From assembly GCA_017311185.1 (NCBI GenBank), contig JAESUZ010000469.1, forward strand, positions 124,001 to 188,000: a stretch of DNA of 64,000 nt, written 5' to 3'. Shown here piece after piece: positions 1 to 10,339 of this stretch. Under the pieces are notes generated by a model. That model saw nothing but the letters and a program-made list of their open reading frames with translations, was not told where the DNA came from and did not search any database. Origin of the DNA: Proteles cristata cristata. Lineage: Eukaryota; Chordata; Mammalia; Carnivora; Hyaenidae. Numbering within the stretch: the first letter of the stretch is position 1; each line of letters starts with the position of its first letter. The position numbers were made by a program, and so were the translations under genes.

Positions 1-105
1 CGTTGGGCTCTGTACTGAGCGTGGGGCCTGGTTAAGATTCTCTCCCCCTCCCCTGTTCATGCTCTCTCTCTCTCTCTGCACCCCCCCAAAAAAAAAGAAT
101 TCGTG
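1..105 (+). repeat. tRNA-derived carnivore SINE, 3' part, cut by window edge
   Basis: The start of the window is the CT-rich and A-rich tail of a felid-type tRNA-derived SINE; the tRNA-like head lies outside the window. Its inverted counterpart is the SINE at the outer end of the right arm (20,930-21,092), so the duplication that made the two arms probably continues past the left edge. Confidence 0.8.
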
Positions 106-1903
106 TAAAATGTACCAAAAAATGGAATCAATACTACAGGAAACCAAACAGTGATGTGGGAACACGATAATCAGAAGAGCCAGGTTAGATTGAAGAATGG
201 TATGGAATCACCATGGGGACCGGGCATAGCAACCTCGGTCCCCAGAGAGAGAAGAAATGCCATCTCCTTCCCCAAAGCCATTGTTACCGCTTACAGACTC
301 TTCTGGGCTCAGCGGTCAATGACAGACAGATGCGCCCCTGACGCACGGTGGGCATGTTACCCTATTCTGGCCAGTGATATGTAAGAGGAGGTTACGTGGG
401 GGTTCTGAGGATGACTCCCAACCCGATGAGAGGCAGAAGCAGGGGAAGGCCATGCGGTTGCTGCTCACCAGCACTTGCCCCTGAATGGCTGCATGAGAAA
501 GCGATGCAGGAAATGGACGGAACCACCCCCGGGCAGAGGTCGGGAGATGGGCAAGGCTGACCCAGAGCCCAGGCATTGCTGAGCGCTGACCCAAGCCCGG
601 TGTACTTTATCTCTCTGTCTGGAAATGACCATGGAGCAGCAAGAGTGTGTTTCAGCTGCAGGAGGGAGCTGGGTGCCCACATGCAAAGGGACCGACACAG
701 AGTGTAGCTGGCCTGGGTGTTCCCACCTGCCCAGTGACAGGGTGCCAGGGAGTGGCTGGAGATTTGGTTGCACATGGGGGTTGGAATGAGGTTTTGGATT
801 TCTTGTTGAAGATCATTATCTGCATAAATGTGTGGTCTCCTGTTCTCCCCAGAGCCTTAAGAGCCATCTGTCCCGGGGAACCCGCAAGGACTTGGCTCAG
901 GCCAGCGAGGAACAGGAAGGCTTCCTGGGGCTGACACAGGGGCAGGGCTGAGAGGCCTGTGCTTGGAACGGCCCCAGGCCCACTGACCACTCCAGGCACG
1001 GAGTGTGATGGAGCCTGAAAGCCCACAAAGAAGCGAGCTTCTAAAAAGCAATCAGGGTGATAAATTCCTGCAGCCTAGCTAGGAGCCATTCCATGATGCC
1101 TCCGCCTGAAAACTCCAGGAGCAGCCCCAGAAGTGTGATCTAGAGACTCAGAAGTAACCACAAGACACCTGAAACCAGAATCCAGAGACATGATTGCCTC
1201 TGGGCAGAGGGATTGGGGCCCACAGGGCCTGTGAGATCTAAGTACGTGTTTGCCATCAGGTGCATGATTTGATGCTTGTACAGTTCTGCCCTCATCTGGC
1301 TGCTGTGTTTGCTTACACACATGCTACAAAGAAGCCCAACCAGTTACAATGTGTACATGACTCACTTGGCGACCTTCAAAAGCAGATTCTGGTTCCGGAG
1401 TTCTGGAGGCCTGGGATCAGAGGACGTAGGACAGAGAGATGTGGGGACAGTAGAATCACTGTCAAGGGCACGATGTGAGGGCTGAAGACACGGGCATCCA
1501 TCCAGCGTGGGGGGTGGCCTTTGGGGACCCTGGTAAGGAAGGCAGCCACAGCCTGGGGCCTCAGCGTGAGAATCTGCAGCGCCACCAACGTTTGGCAATT
1601 GTGAGATGATATAAAATATACTTGTCAGTCTCTGCCCTGGTTTCCCTTGGAATTTCCTGGGTGACTGGATTGCCTTTTGTTGTAATGAAGTGGCGTTGGG
1701 TGGGCTCCAGGCTGGGGGTGGGTCATGAGAAAACCAAAGGCCTGATTAGAAGCTCAGTTTACAGCCCCCACCCTCCTATTTCCCTGGAAAAGGGTGAAGA
1801 GCTGGAGATGGACTTAATGATCCATCGTGCCTACGTTGAGGAAGCCTCCAGAAAGTCTGAGAAGTGTGGGGTTCCAGAATGCCAGGTGGATGTGAAGAGC
1901 CTG
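1..1903 (+). repeat. Left arm of a large inverted duplication (arm A)
   Basis: This segment matches the reverse complement of about 18,835-21,092 almost base for base over long stretches, for example 1,090-1,230 against 19,490-19,640. Arm B carries about 260 bp (roughly 19,890-20,150) that arm A lacks near position 856. Homology runs to about 1,903, just where the ERV LTR begins. Both arms keep a 127-codon open frame (392-775 here, 20,230-20,613 there), but it has no recognisable domain. No gene is called. Whether the unit is itself an old repeat cannot be told by eye. Confidence 0.85.
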
Positions 1904-2474
1904 AAGTTAAGTCCTCCATTAAGAGCCACCTCAGGCTGCAGTAGCCCAGTTCCAGGAACAGCTTCAGCGGAAGCCAACCTCAGGACCGCCCTAGGATCAG
2001 CCAATCAAAAGAAATGTGTAACATTCCTGTCGTCTGAGTCAGGACTGGGAACTGCAGGTATTTACATTGTACAAACTAGCCAATCACTCACTGCTTGCCT
2101 AAACCCCAGGTAGGCCCTTTGAGCTCACCTTATAATGGGTCATTTTCAAAGGATTCTCAAAGCTCATGATTGGGTCCCACCAAAAGTAACGGATGCCTCA
2201 CAGATACTGAATGGTGAAAACTATAACCATGGGTATTTGTACAATTATGATTGGTACTTATGTGATGATGCAAAACGTACAATGTGTGCACTGTATCACC
2301 CCCATTCCTTACCCCATAAAAACCCTGCTTGCTTTTGTTCGAGGCTTCTCCTTGCTGCTGCTGCTCTTGTAAACGGGTGCGCCCCTGCTGGAGCTTGTAA
2401 TAAAGACCCTTATGTACATGCATCGGTCATGGCCCCTTAGGGGTCTCAAGGGGACTCACGATTCGGTCACAACA
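1902..2474 (+). mobile_element. 5' LTR of a gammaretrovirus-like endogenous retrovirus
   Basis: The segment opens with TG, closes with CA at 2,474 and is followed after two bases by a tRNA-Pro-type primer-binding site. Inside are two CCAAT boxes (2,001 and 2,080), a TATA-like ATAAAAA (2,316-2,322) and an AATAAA poly(A) signal (2,399-2,404), in the usual U3-R-U5 order. The left end is set by the end of homology between the inverted arms and is good to about 15 bp. No 3' LTR was found downstream, so the provirus is incomplete. Confidence 0.8.
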
Positions 2475-2476
2475 TT

Positions 2477-2494
2477 TGGGGGCTCGTCCCGGAT
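2477..2494 (+). promoter_or_regulatory. Retroviral primer-binding site, tRNA-Pro type
   Basis: Eighteen bases just after the LTR match the complement of the 3' end of tRNA-Pro with one apparent change. This primer type is typical of gammaretroviruses and fixes both the LTR end and the element's orientation. Confidence 0.8.
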
Positions 2495-2738
2495 TCCTCA
2501 AGACCCCCAGAATCTCTGAACCGAAAGGTCAACCGGCCGGTAAGAACCTAATTGTCTATGCTTGTCTAGTCTGTCTGTTTTATGTTCTGGTCCCGGGGCG
2601 TATCAGTATTGGGAAGTGGTCAATTATGGTCAGGCGGACGCGCCACAGGACCGTGACCACAGGGGATCCTGTGAAGACGTTCCAGGCCTCCATCGGTAAC
2701 GGGGTTTGAGGCCTCATCGGTACAGAACTTGGTAAAGG

Positions 2739-4090
2739 ATGGAGTGGGTCACTACCGCGAACTGGCGTGAGGCTGACGTCTTATTTTTCTGTTGGCTAGC
2801 CTTCTGTGTCTGTGTCTTTCTGTGGTTGTCGATTTTCACTGTTGGTGTCTATTACCTTGTGACTGAGACTGTCGCTATGGGACAGACTTCATCCAACCCC
2901 CTAGACTTAATGTTAGCCCATTTTGGAGAGCTTTAAAAATGAGCCCATAACCTCTCAGTGATTGTCAGGATGACGGCCGGACATTGTGGTTTGGGCCCAT
3001 CTGGTTGATAACCCACCTCCATAGATTAAAAGTTTCTTGCCTCCACAGAAACCTGACATCCTGGAGGTGACTAAAAAGCACCCGCCCATCCGGGCTTTGG
3101 AGCTGCTGAAAAAGGAAACTAAACCCACTGTGCTGCTCTACCCTTTCTTATAGGTTGGAATGAGAGGAAAAATTAACTTCTCCCCCTTCTTATCAACCCC
3201 TCCACAGGGCCCAGCAGGAGGGGCAAAGGGTGCCACCCGAACTACCGGTGCCCTCTGTCCCGTCAGCCCCGGTGACCCTGGGGTCAGCGGAAATGGGCCC
3301 CGACCTAGGGACCCGGAGCTGCCCCGAAGCAATGCCTGAGGGGCCGGACTCTACTGCCCTGCCCCTGAGGGCCACGGGCAGCCCCCCTGATGATAGGGGC
3401 AACCAGCCCCACCATTACTGGCCCTTCACCAAGAGTGATCTGTACAATTGGAGGTCTCAAAAAGCTCCGTTCTCGGAGAATCCCTGCGCCCTTATTAACC
3501 TATTAGAAACTGTTCTGTTCACTACTGAGGAGCGGGAAAGAATCGGTCGGAAGCCAGGAAATTGGTTCCTGGGCCCACTAGAGGTCCCGCCAAGATTGAT
3601 CAGGCTTAGATTGATGCTTGGTTTCTCCTGGCACGGCCGGATTGGGACTACAGCCTGGCTGATGGTAAGGAGAGTCTCTTAGTCTACCGCCAGACTCCAT
3701 TGGCAGGTCTCAAGACTGCGGCTCGCAAGCCTACTAATAAGGCCAAAGTCTAGGGGGAAAGAGCCTCCAAGATCTAGTGGTCATGGCAGAGAGGGTATAC
3801 ACCAACAGGGAAAGGGCATAAGACAAACAGATAAGAGCTGAGAAGAGACAAAACCAGGGTATAGCCAAGATCCTACTCATGGCAACTGCTGAACAAGAGG
3901 ACCAAAAAAGACACCTCAAACAGCTGGCTTCAGGAGAAGAAGGTAAGAAACACTCCCAATGGATTAAAGGACGCCCCCGACTGGGCAAAAACCAATGTGC
4001 CTACTGTGAAGAAGAAGGGCATTGGTCCAGGGAGTGTTCCAAGAAAAAGTCTAAAGCTCCCATTCTAGTAATGGGAGATGACAGCGACCA
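2739..4090 (+). pseudogene. Decayed ERV gag (matrix, capsid and nucleocapsid remnants)
   Basis: A Met-Gly-Gln-Thr matrix start lies at 2,877, followed within about 20 codons by stop codons. An upstream ATG at 2,739 is in the same frame and would add a hydrophobic stretch, a layout like the glycosylated-Gag leader of gammaretroviruses. Capsid-like sequence is seen near 3,410-3,550 and is cut short by deletion and frameshift. The nucleocapsid keeps a CCHC zinc knuckle at 3,996-4,037 (Cys-X2-Cys-X4-His-X4-Cys). Several stops and frame changes mean no complete Gag can be made. The family assignment rests on the primer site, the matrix start, the single CCHC box and the gag-pro arrangement. Confidence 0.8.
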
Positions 4091-4612
4091 GGGGAGACGG
4101 GGTTCGGTGTCCCTCCCCGAACCCAGGGTAACCCTAAAAATGGAGGGGAAGTCCACTGAGTTCCTAGTGGACACTGGGGGCTCAACATTCTGTTCTCCTA
4201 CAACCAGCTGGCCCCCTGTCAAACAAAACATCCTGGGTCCAGGAAGCCACAGGGATGAAACAGTATCCACGGACTACCCGAAAAACGGTGGACCTTGGTG
4301 TGGGCCAGGTACCGCACTCCTTTATGGTTACCCCAGACTGCCCCTACCCCTTGCTAGGCCACGATGTGCTGACCAAGCTGGGAACTCAGATCCATTTTTT
4401 TCAGCCGAAGGGAGTAGGGTATTAGACCAGGCTGGGCAGCCAATACAGGTGCTCACTTTGGGGCTGGCGGATGAATATCGCCTGCATGAGACTGCCGCTG
4501 ACACCAGATGCGGGGATTCAACCCTGGCTCCAGCAATTCCCGTCAGCAAGGGCTAAGACTGGGTGGCATGAGAGGGCTGGCTGCGGTTTGGGCGCCCCTC
4601 CATACTCCTGGG
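4091..4612 (+). pseudogene. ERV protease and start of reverse transcriptase, broken
   Basis: The frame from 3,879 to 4,556 runs from nucleocapsid into protease without the stop codon that usually separates them in gammaretroviruses. The protease active-site triad Asp-Thr-Gly is at 4,170-4,178. The frame then breaks, and the first residues of reverse transcriptase can be followed to about 4,612 after a one-base shift. Most of reverse transcriptase and all of RNase H are missing, and an antisense H2AX-like pseudogene takes their place. Confidence 0.75.
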
Positions 4613-4930
4613 AGACCTAAGTGGCCTTCTTACTGCCCGCGGGCACCGTAGGCCCCACGGTGGCGCTGGTCTTCTTGGGTGGCAACATGGCCTGGATGTT
4701 GGGCAAGACGCCTCTCTGGGCGATCGTCACACTGCCCAGCAGCTTGTTGAGCTCCTCGTCATTTCTGATGGCCAGCTGCGGGTAGCGGGGGATGATCCGC
4801 GTCTTTTTGTCACGGGCCGTTGCCTGCCAGCTCTGGGATCTCCATGGTGGGATGCTCGAGCACGGCCACCATGTGCACCAGCGTGCCGGCGCCAACTGGC
4901 TCGGCATAATGGCCCTTGATGAAGAGAGAC
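4600..4930 (-). pseudogene. 5'-truncated H2AX-like histone retropseudogene inside the ERV
   Basis: Read on the minus strand, this gives the second half of histone H2A, including [11 protein letters not shown] and VTIAQ. It then reads into the H2AX-type tail (SATVGP, KKAT, and SQEY after a Gln-to-stop change), so the parent is H2A.X rather than a canonical H2A. Frameshifts, for example near 4,815-4,830, and the stop make it non-functional. It has no intron and lacks the N-terminal half, as expected for a truncated retrocopy. No clear poly(A) tail was seen. It lies antisense to the provirus exactly where reverse transcriptase and RNase H are missing, so a single event may have inserted it and deleted viral sequence. 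About 15 bp at its left edge could belong to either element. Confidence 0.8.
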
Positions 4931-5470
4931 ACCTACCAAAGGGCTAAGGAATCACCGCCCGCCGAGCATTCCCAACCAAACATGAGACTGCCCAGATAGA
5001 GGCCAAGAAACTCCTAGAAAACATCTTCACAAGGTATGACTTTCCTCAGATGATAGGGTCAGACTACGGGCCTGCATTTGTGTCCAAGGTAAGCCAGAAT
5101 TTAGCCAGGGCCCTGGGGATTCATTGGAAATTACATTGTGCATACAGACCCCAGAGTTCAGGACAGATAAAAAATGAATAGAACACTAAAAGAGACCTTA
5201 ACTAAATTGACCTTGGAGACTGGCGGAGACTGGGTGGCTCTCCTCCCCTTCGCACTCTATAGGGTGTGCAACTCCCCCTACCAGATGGGATTAACGCCTT
5301 TAAATCATGTTTGCGATGATCCCTCCCATCATTCCCAACATCCAAGAACAGGTGATTAACGAGTTTGAAAATCAGCGCCTATGGGATGACTTAAGAAATG
5401 TCCAGTGGGCCCATAAACATGTCTGGCCTAAATTGCATGCCAGCTATCCAAATGAAATGCATGATTACTA
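4931..5470 (+). pseudogene. ERV integrase fragment, broken
   Basis: Downstream of the histone insertion the retroviral pol resumes in the integrase catalytic core, with a Ser-Asp-Tyr-Gly-Pro segment near 5,066. It continues through the C-terminal part to about 5,450. The reading frame contains stops (for example just before 5,174) and frame shifts. No envelope gene or 3' LTR is recognisable after it. Confidence 0.75.
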
Positions 5471-5530
5471 AATATAGGTTTGAGTTTTCAACTTTCTGTT
5501 GTAAAGAAAGTAAGACTATTTGGACCCTTT
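5471..5530. other. Start of an AT-rich stretch after the ERV
   Basis: No coding pattern is seen here. This stretch begins the AT-rich DNA that continues after the next SINE. Confidence 0.4.
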
Positions 5531-5547
5531 GAAAAACATGGTTTATG

Positions 5548-5761
5548 GGGCACCTGGGTGGTTTAGTCGGTTGAGCGTCCGACTTCCGCTTGGGTCATGA
5601 TCTCTCGGTTCCTGGGTTCGAGCCCCGCGTCGGGCTCTGTGCTGACTGCCAGCTCAGAGCCTGGAACCTATTTCAGAGTCTGTGTCTCCCTCTCTCTCTG
5701 ACCCTCCCCTGTTCGCGCTGTCTCTCTCTCTCTCCTAGAAATAAATAAAAATAAAAAAAAA
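5548..5761 (+). repeat. Felid tRNA-derived SINE with perfect target-site duplication
   Basis: A full SINE with tRNA-like head, CT-rich middle and A-rich tail. It is flanked by an exact 17-bp direct repeat (5,531-5,547 and 5,762-5,778). The perfect repeat and intact box B suggest a fairly recent insertion. Confidence 0.95.
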
Positions 5762-5778
5762 GAAAAACATGGTTTATG

Positions 5779-6780
5779 CTTAATTGGTTTCTGAATTTAC
5801 CAACTAAAAAAAAAAATTCCAGTGTAAACACCTCTCAATTGGTTACTAAATCCTCGACTGGAGACTAAGGTTTGCTAAGTTAAAATTCTACTAAGTGTAT
5901 ACTTAAGACTGATAGAAAATAAGGAAAGCAATCCTGTATATAGGAAACTGAGAGATACATTAAAAAAAAAGATATAAGGAATGAAAATACATTTTTGTTG
6001 GGGGTAAAGGAAAGTAATTTTTTCCTAAATAAGACTGGTTGTTTAGAGAAAAATGGTTTTGGGACAAAGTTTAAAGGCAAAGGAAAGGTCCGTGAAGGGA
6101 AATCTTTGAAAAGGAATTCTATGTGTGCTCAGGATAGACTTAGGTTGAGATGAATGGAACTTGAAAAGTACACTGGTGTAAGGTTAAACTCTGCTTTTCT
6201 CTCTGGTCAAAAGACAAAGCTTGCTTGGATTGTAAATCTGCTCTTGATAAGACAAAGTAAACAAAGGTTTTCTCCTTTTGCTGCCAAGAAAACCAAAGCT
6301 TTAGGTTTCATCTTTATCAGGTTTTCGATTGCATAGTTAAAACTTCTCAATGTTGAAGGAACCACTTCAACCAAGGGTGGTTTCTAACTACTATATTATG
6401 TTATACATTCGCCTTTAAGATCTTTTATTTCCGCTTTGGTTGAATAGAGAAAGTTTTAAGATTTGTAATGATCTGTAATCCTATTTAGGATACACTTTAT
6501 AACTTCCTAAGGTTTTAACAAACTTCCCAGGATTTGAATAGTAAAAAAAGGTCTTTTGGCCCATTAGGCCCTTTTATTTGAGATACTAAGTTACTTGGAA
6601 AAGCACTGTGTACAATAGTAAACCTTAGATTGTATTGCATGGGTAAATGCTATAACTGCCCAAATATATATGCATATCCTAAAGTTTTAATGTTTTGGTA
6701 TAGGGTTGTCATGTAATATTCTGATTACTTAAAATGTTATATGTCACAAAAATAACTGAATTGCTTTGTCAACTGCATCA
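5779..6780. other. AT-rich stretch without a recognisable gene
   Basis: No splice-framed exon, no long open frame and no familiar repeat consensus was recognised. It could be the ruined 3' part of the provirus or ordinary flanking DNA. Confidence 0.4.
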
Positions 6781-6799
6781 TACTGAACTCTCGTGAAAT

Positions 6800-7035
6800 C
6801 TTTAACAATGTCCATCTGAGATTTTGTCCTTAAAATAGATTGCTTGCCTTCATGCAAGATCATCTGGTGGCAATACAACCCATAACACCTAGGTCCCATG
6901 GGGTACAACCACCCTAATGATGGGGACTCTACAGAAGACCCATGATTGGGCCTTCAAATATGCAAGAGCAAAGGGAAAAACAATGGTTCAGGGACAGATA
7001 TCAGGCCAGGTCTCTCCATTAGTTCGCTCCTGTTT
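6800..7035 (+). repeat. Flank shared in inverted orientation with about 17,380-17,600
   Basis: The reverse complement of roughly 6,940-7,035 matches the sequence starting near 17,380 and diverges further out. Since the L1 blocks next to both segments also match, the duplicated unit is larger than the L1 alone. Confidence 0.6.
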
Positions 7036-8070
7036 TAAATATGATAAGAAGGCTTTTGTTTCATTTTGTTGTCTGCTTGCTGAAGCTAGGACTCCAACAC
7101 CGTTTTAAACAGCAGTGGTGAGAGCAGGCATCCCTGGCGTGTTCCTGATCTTGGGAGAGTCTCAGCTTTTCCCCACTGAGGAGAAATTAGCCGTGGACCC
7201 ATCACATATGCCTTTTATGATATTCAGGTATGTTCCTTTCTTCCCAAGTTTCTTGAGGATTTTTATTAGGAAAGATGCTGTATTTTGTCAAATGCTTTTT
7301 CTGCATCTATCCACAGGATCATATGGTTCTTATCCTTCCTTCTGTTAATGTGATGTATCGCATCAATTGATTTGCAAATCTTGACCCAGCTCTGCAGCCC
7401 AGGAATGAATCCCACTTGCTCATGGTGAATAATTCTTTCTTTATGCTGTGAAATTTGATTTCCTAGTATCTTGTTGAAAATTTTTGCATCCGTGTTCATC
7501 AGGGATATTGGCCTGTAATTCTCCTTTCTGGAGGGTTTGGGAATGAAGCTAATGCTGGCTTCATAGAATGAGTCCGGAAGTTTTCCTTCCGCTTCTATTT
7601 TTTGGAACAGCTTTAGATGGATGAGTATTAACTCTGCATTAAGTGCCTGGTAGAATTCCCCTGGGAAGCCATCTGGCCCAGGACTCTTATTTGTTGGGAG
7701 ATTTTAGATCACTAATTCAATTTCTTCACTTGTAATGGGTCTGTTCAAATTTCTATTTCTTCCCGTTTGAGTTTTGGTAGTCTGTGAGTGTCTAGGAATG
7801 TGTCCATTTCTTCTAGGTTGTCCAATGTGTTGGCATTTAATTTTTCATAGTATTCTCTGACAATTATTTGTTTTTCTGAAGGATTTGTTGTGATAAATCC
7901 ATTTTCATTTGTGATTTTATCTATTTGGGTCCTCTCTCTTTTCTTTATGAGAAGTCTGGCTAGGGGGTTATCAGTTTTGTTTTGTTTTTTTCAGAAAACC
8001 AGCTCTTTGTTTCATCGATCTGTTCTATTGGGGTTTTGTTTGTTTCTTGTTTTTTCATTTTTGTTTTTTT
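7036..8070 (-). mobile_element. L1 ORF2 fragment, minus strand
   Basis: The minus strand encodes L1 reverse-transcriptase motifs, including [12 protein letters not shown] and [11 protein letters not shown], interrupted by stops and frameshifts. It is related to the plus-strand L1 at 16,030-17,092; both end at the same L1 position and share non-L1 flank. It is a 5'-truncated, dead copy. Confidence 0.9.
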
Positions 8071-8540
8071 TTTTTTTTACAAATAGTTTATTGTCAAATT
8101 AGTTTCCACATAACACTCAGTGCTCATCCCCATAAGTGTCCTCCTCTATGCCCATCCCCCCTCCCCCCACATCCATCAGTCCTCAGTTTTTGTCAGCATT
8201 CAAGAGTCTCTCATGGTTTGCCTCTCTCCCTTTCCCCCACCATTTCCGCCCTTCTTCTCCCCTTGTTCCTCCGTCAAGTTCCTCCTAATCCTCCTATACG
8301 TGCAAACATATGATATTTGTCCTTCTCTGCCTGGCTTATTTCGCTCAGCATAACACCCTCAAGGTCCATCCATGTTGCTACACATGGCCAGATTTCATTG
8401 TTTCTCATTGCCATGTAGTATTCCATGGTATAGATAAACCACATCTTCTTGATCCATTCATCTGTTGATGGACACTTAGGCTCTTTCCATGTTTTAGCTA
8501 TTGTGGAGAGTGCTGCTATGAACATTGGGGTACATGTGCT
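8071..8540 (-). mobile_element. L1 3' end (minus) after a T-run
   Basis: A T-run at about 8,068-8,083 followed by the C-rich 3'-end sequence typical of carnivore L1, in antisense. The same module recurs at 43,165-43,492. It is joined at about 8,540 to L1 sequence in the opposite orientation, the layout left by 5' inversion (twin priming) of a new L1 into an older one. Confidence 0.8.
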
Positions 8541-9595
8541 CCTACAGCATCCCTTCTTAATAAAGACTCTAGAGAAAGTTGGGAGAGAAGGAACCTACTT
8601 AAACATCATAAAAGCCATCTATGAGAAGCCTTCATTTAACATCATCCTCAACGGGGAAAAACTGAGAGCTTTCCCCCTGAGATCAGGAACACGACAGGGA
8701 TGTCCACTCTCACCACTGTTGTTTAACATAGTGCTGGAAGTCCTAGCATCAGCCATCAGACAACAAAAGGAAATCAAAGGCATCAGAATTGGCAAAGAGG
8801 AAGTCAAACTTTCCCTCTTCGTTTTTGTTTTTTTGCACTGCTGGCGGGAATGCAAACTGCTGCAGCTGCTCTGGAAAATGGTAGGGAAGTTCCTCAAGAA
8901 ATTAAAAATAGAACTACCGTACGACCCAGCAACAACACTCATAGGGATTTATCCAAAGGATACAGGAGTGCTGATGCCTAGGGGCGATGTACCCCAATGT
9001 TTATAGCACTGATTTCAACAATAGCCAAATTATGGAAAGAGCCTGAATATCCACCAACTGATGAGCAGATAAAGGAGGTGTGGTTTATATATACAATGGG
9101 ATAATACTTGGCAATGAGAAAGAACAAAATGTTGTCATTTGCAACATTGTGGATGGAACGGGAGGGTGTTATGCTGAGTGAACAAAGTCAGTCACAGGAC
9201 AAATATCCTATGTTTGCACTAATATGTGGATCTTGAGAAACTTAACAGAAGACCATGGGGGAGCGAGAGGGGAAAAATAGTTACAAACAGTGGGGGAAGA
9301 AGGCAAACCCTAAGACACTCTTAAATACAGAGAACAAACTGAGGGTGATGGGGGGTGGGAAGAAGGGGAAATGGGTGACGGGCATTGAGGAGGGCACCTG
9401 TCGGGATGAGCACTGGGTGTTGTATGGAAGCGATGAACCATGGGAAGCTACCTCCAAACCCAAGAGCACACTGTACACGCTGTATGTGTATGTACACACT
9501 AGTGTGTAACACTGTATGTCAGCCAATTAGACTATAAACCGTATTTTAAAAGTCTATCTTGTCTGATGTAAAAAAGTAAAGTTTTCTACGATTTA
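8541..9595 (+). mobile_element. L1 ORF2 and 3' region, plus strand
   Basis: The plus strand encodes L1 reverse-transcriptase residues, including [18 protein letters not shown] (8,679-8,732), up to about 8,820. After a short T-rich joint comes ORF2 C-terminal sequence ([15 protein letters not shown]) and 3'-terminal L1 sequence to an A-rich end near 9,595. The element is a mosaic of at least two L1 pieces and is not coding-competent. Confidence 0.85.
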
Positions 9596-9604
9596 AAAAA
9601 AAAT

Positions 9605-9910
9605 ACTTACAAGGAAAAAGACGATCTCCAGAAATCTATAGACTCCATTTCCTAGAGCCCTAGCAGCACCTGCTTCCCCAGAGTGATGTGGGGAACAAAG
9701 GCAAGAAGGATATGTAGACAAAGTTAAATCTCTTTATGACCTGCAGCCCTTTGATAAATACCTGAGCAGATACACAGCAGACTATTTCTCCAGAAACTCC
9801 CTACTGTCCTAAGGTTAATGTCTTATTAGAGGGGATACACTCTTAGCTTGACAATAGCCAGGACTCTGGTATCTTTTGAGGCCTCTTTAGCATAGGAAAG
9901 TGCTTCTGGA
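9605..9910 (+). mobile_element. LTR-like element, 5' part (interrupted by a SINE)
   Basis: It matches the reverse complement of about 18,110-18,450, where a fuller copy carries an AATAAA signal and TG...CA ends. Its 3' part resumes after the SINE at about 10,144. Confidence 0.65.
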
Positions 9911-10143
9911 GGGGGCGCCTGGGGGCTCTGTTGCTTAAGCTCCCTTCTTCACCTCAGGCCATGATTTCACTGTCTCTGAGTTCAAGCCCCGCACTGGGCT
10001 CTGTGCTGACAGCTCAGAGCCTGGAGCCTGTTTCAGATTCTGTGTGTCCCCCTCTCTCTCTCTCTCTCTGACCCTCCCCTGTTCACGCTGTCTCCGTCTC
10101 GCTCTCAAAAACAAATAAAACATTAAAATCTTTTTTAAAAAAA
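9911..10143 (+). repeat. Felid tRNA-derived SINE inserted in an LTR
   Basis: Degraded tRNA-like head, CT-rich middle ending in a CT microsatellite, and an A-rich tail. The LTR sequence on the two sides is continuous when the SINE is removed. Confidence 0.85.
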
Positions 10144-10245
10144 GAAACTCCTTCTGGAAACCTCCCCCTCCTTTGTCTTCACCTCCCCCAACTCCTAAGT
10201 ATATAATTAATCACTCCTCATGACCCCAGTGCAGCTCTCTCCACC
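10144..10245 (+). mobile_element. LTR-like element, 3' part
   Basis: Continues the element at 9,605-9,910 and again matches the minus-strand copy near 18,000-18,110. It ends before the poly(A) signal seen in that copy. Confidence 0.55.
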
Positions 10246-10339
10246 CAGGCTCCTAGGGTGCTGGTCTTTGTAGACCTAAGTCCCTCCAGACCTTGAGAGG
10301 CCACCCTGGGGGAGAGGGGGCCAGGCCTGCCCCAGGGCA

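Noticed and set aside
392..775. 127-codon frame kept in both inverted arms (also 20,230-20,613)
   Set aside because: The arms are so alike that any frame would be kept. The peptide has no recognisable domain and several frames overlap it.
5779..6780. Search for ERV envelope gene and 3' LTR
   Set aside because: No envelope motif and no match to the 5' LTR (no second TATA/AATAAA/CA arrangement) was found here.
8449..9006. 185-codon plus-strand frame with reverse-transcriptase residues
   Set aside because: It is L1 ORF2 sequence, a mosaic of two fragments, and not a separate gene.
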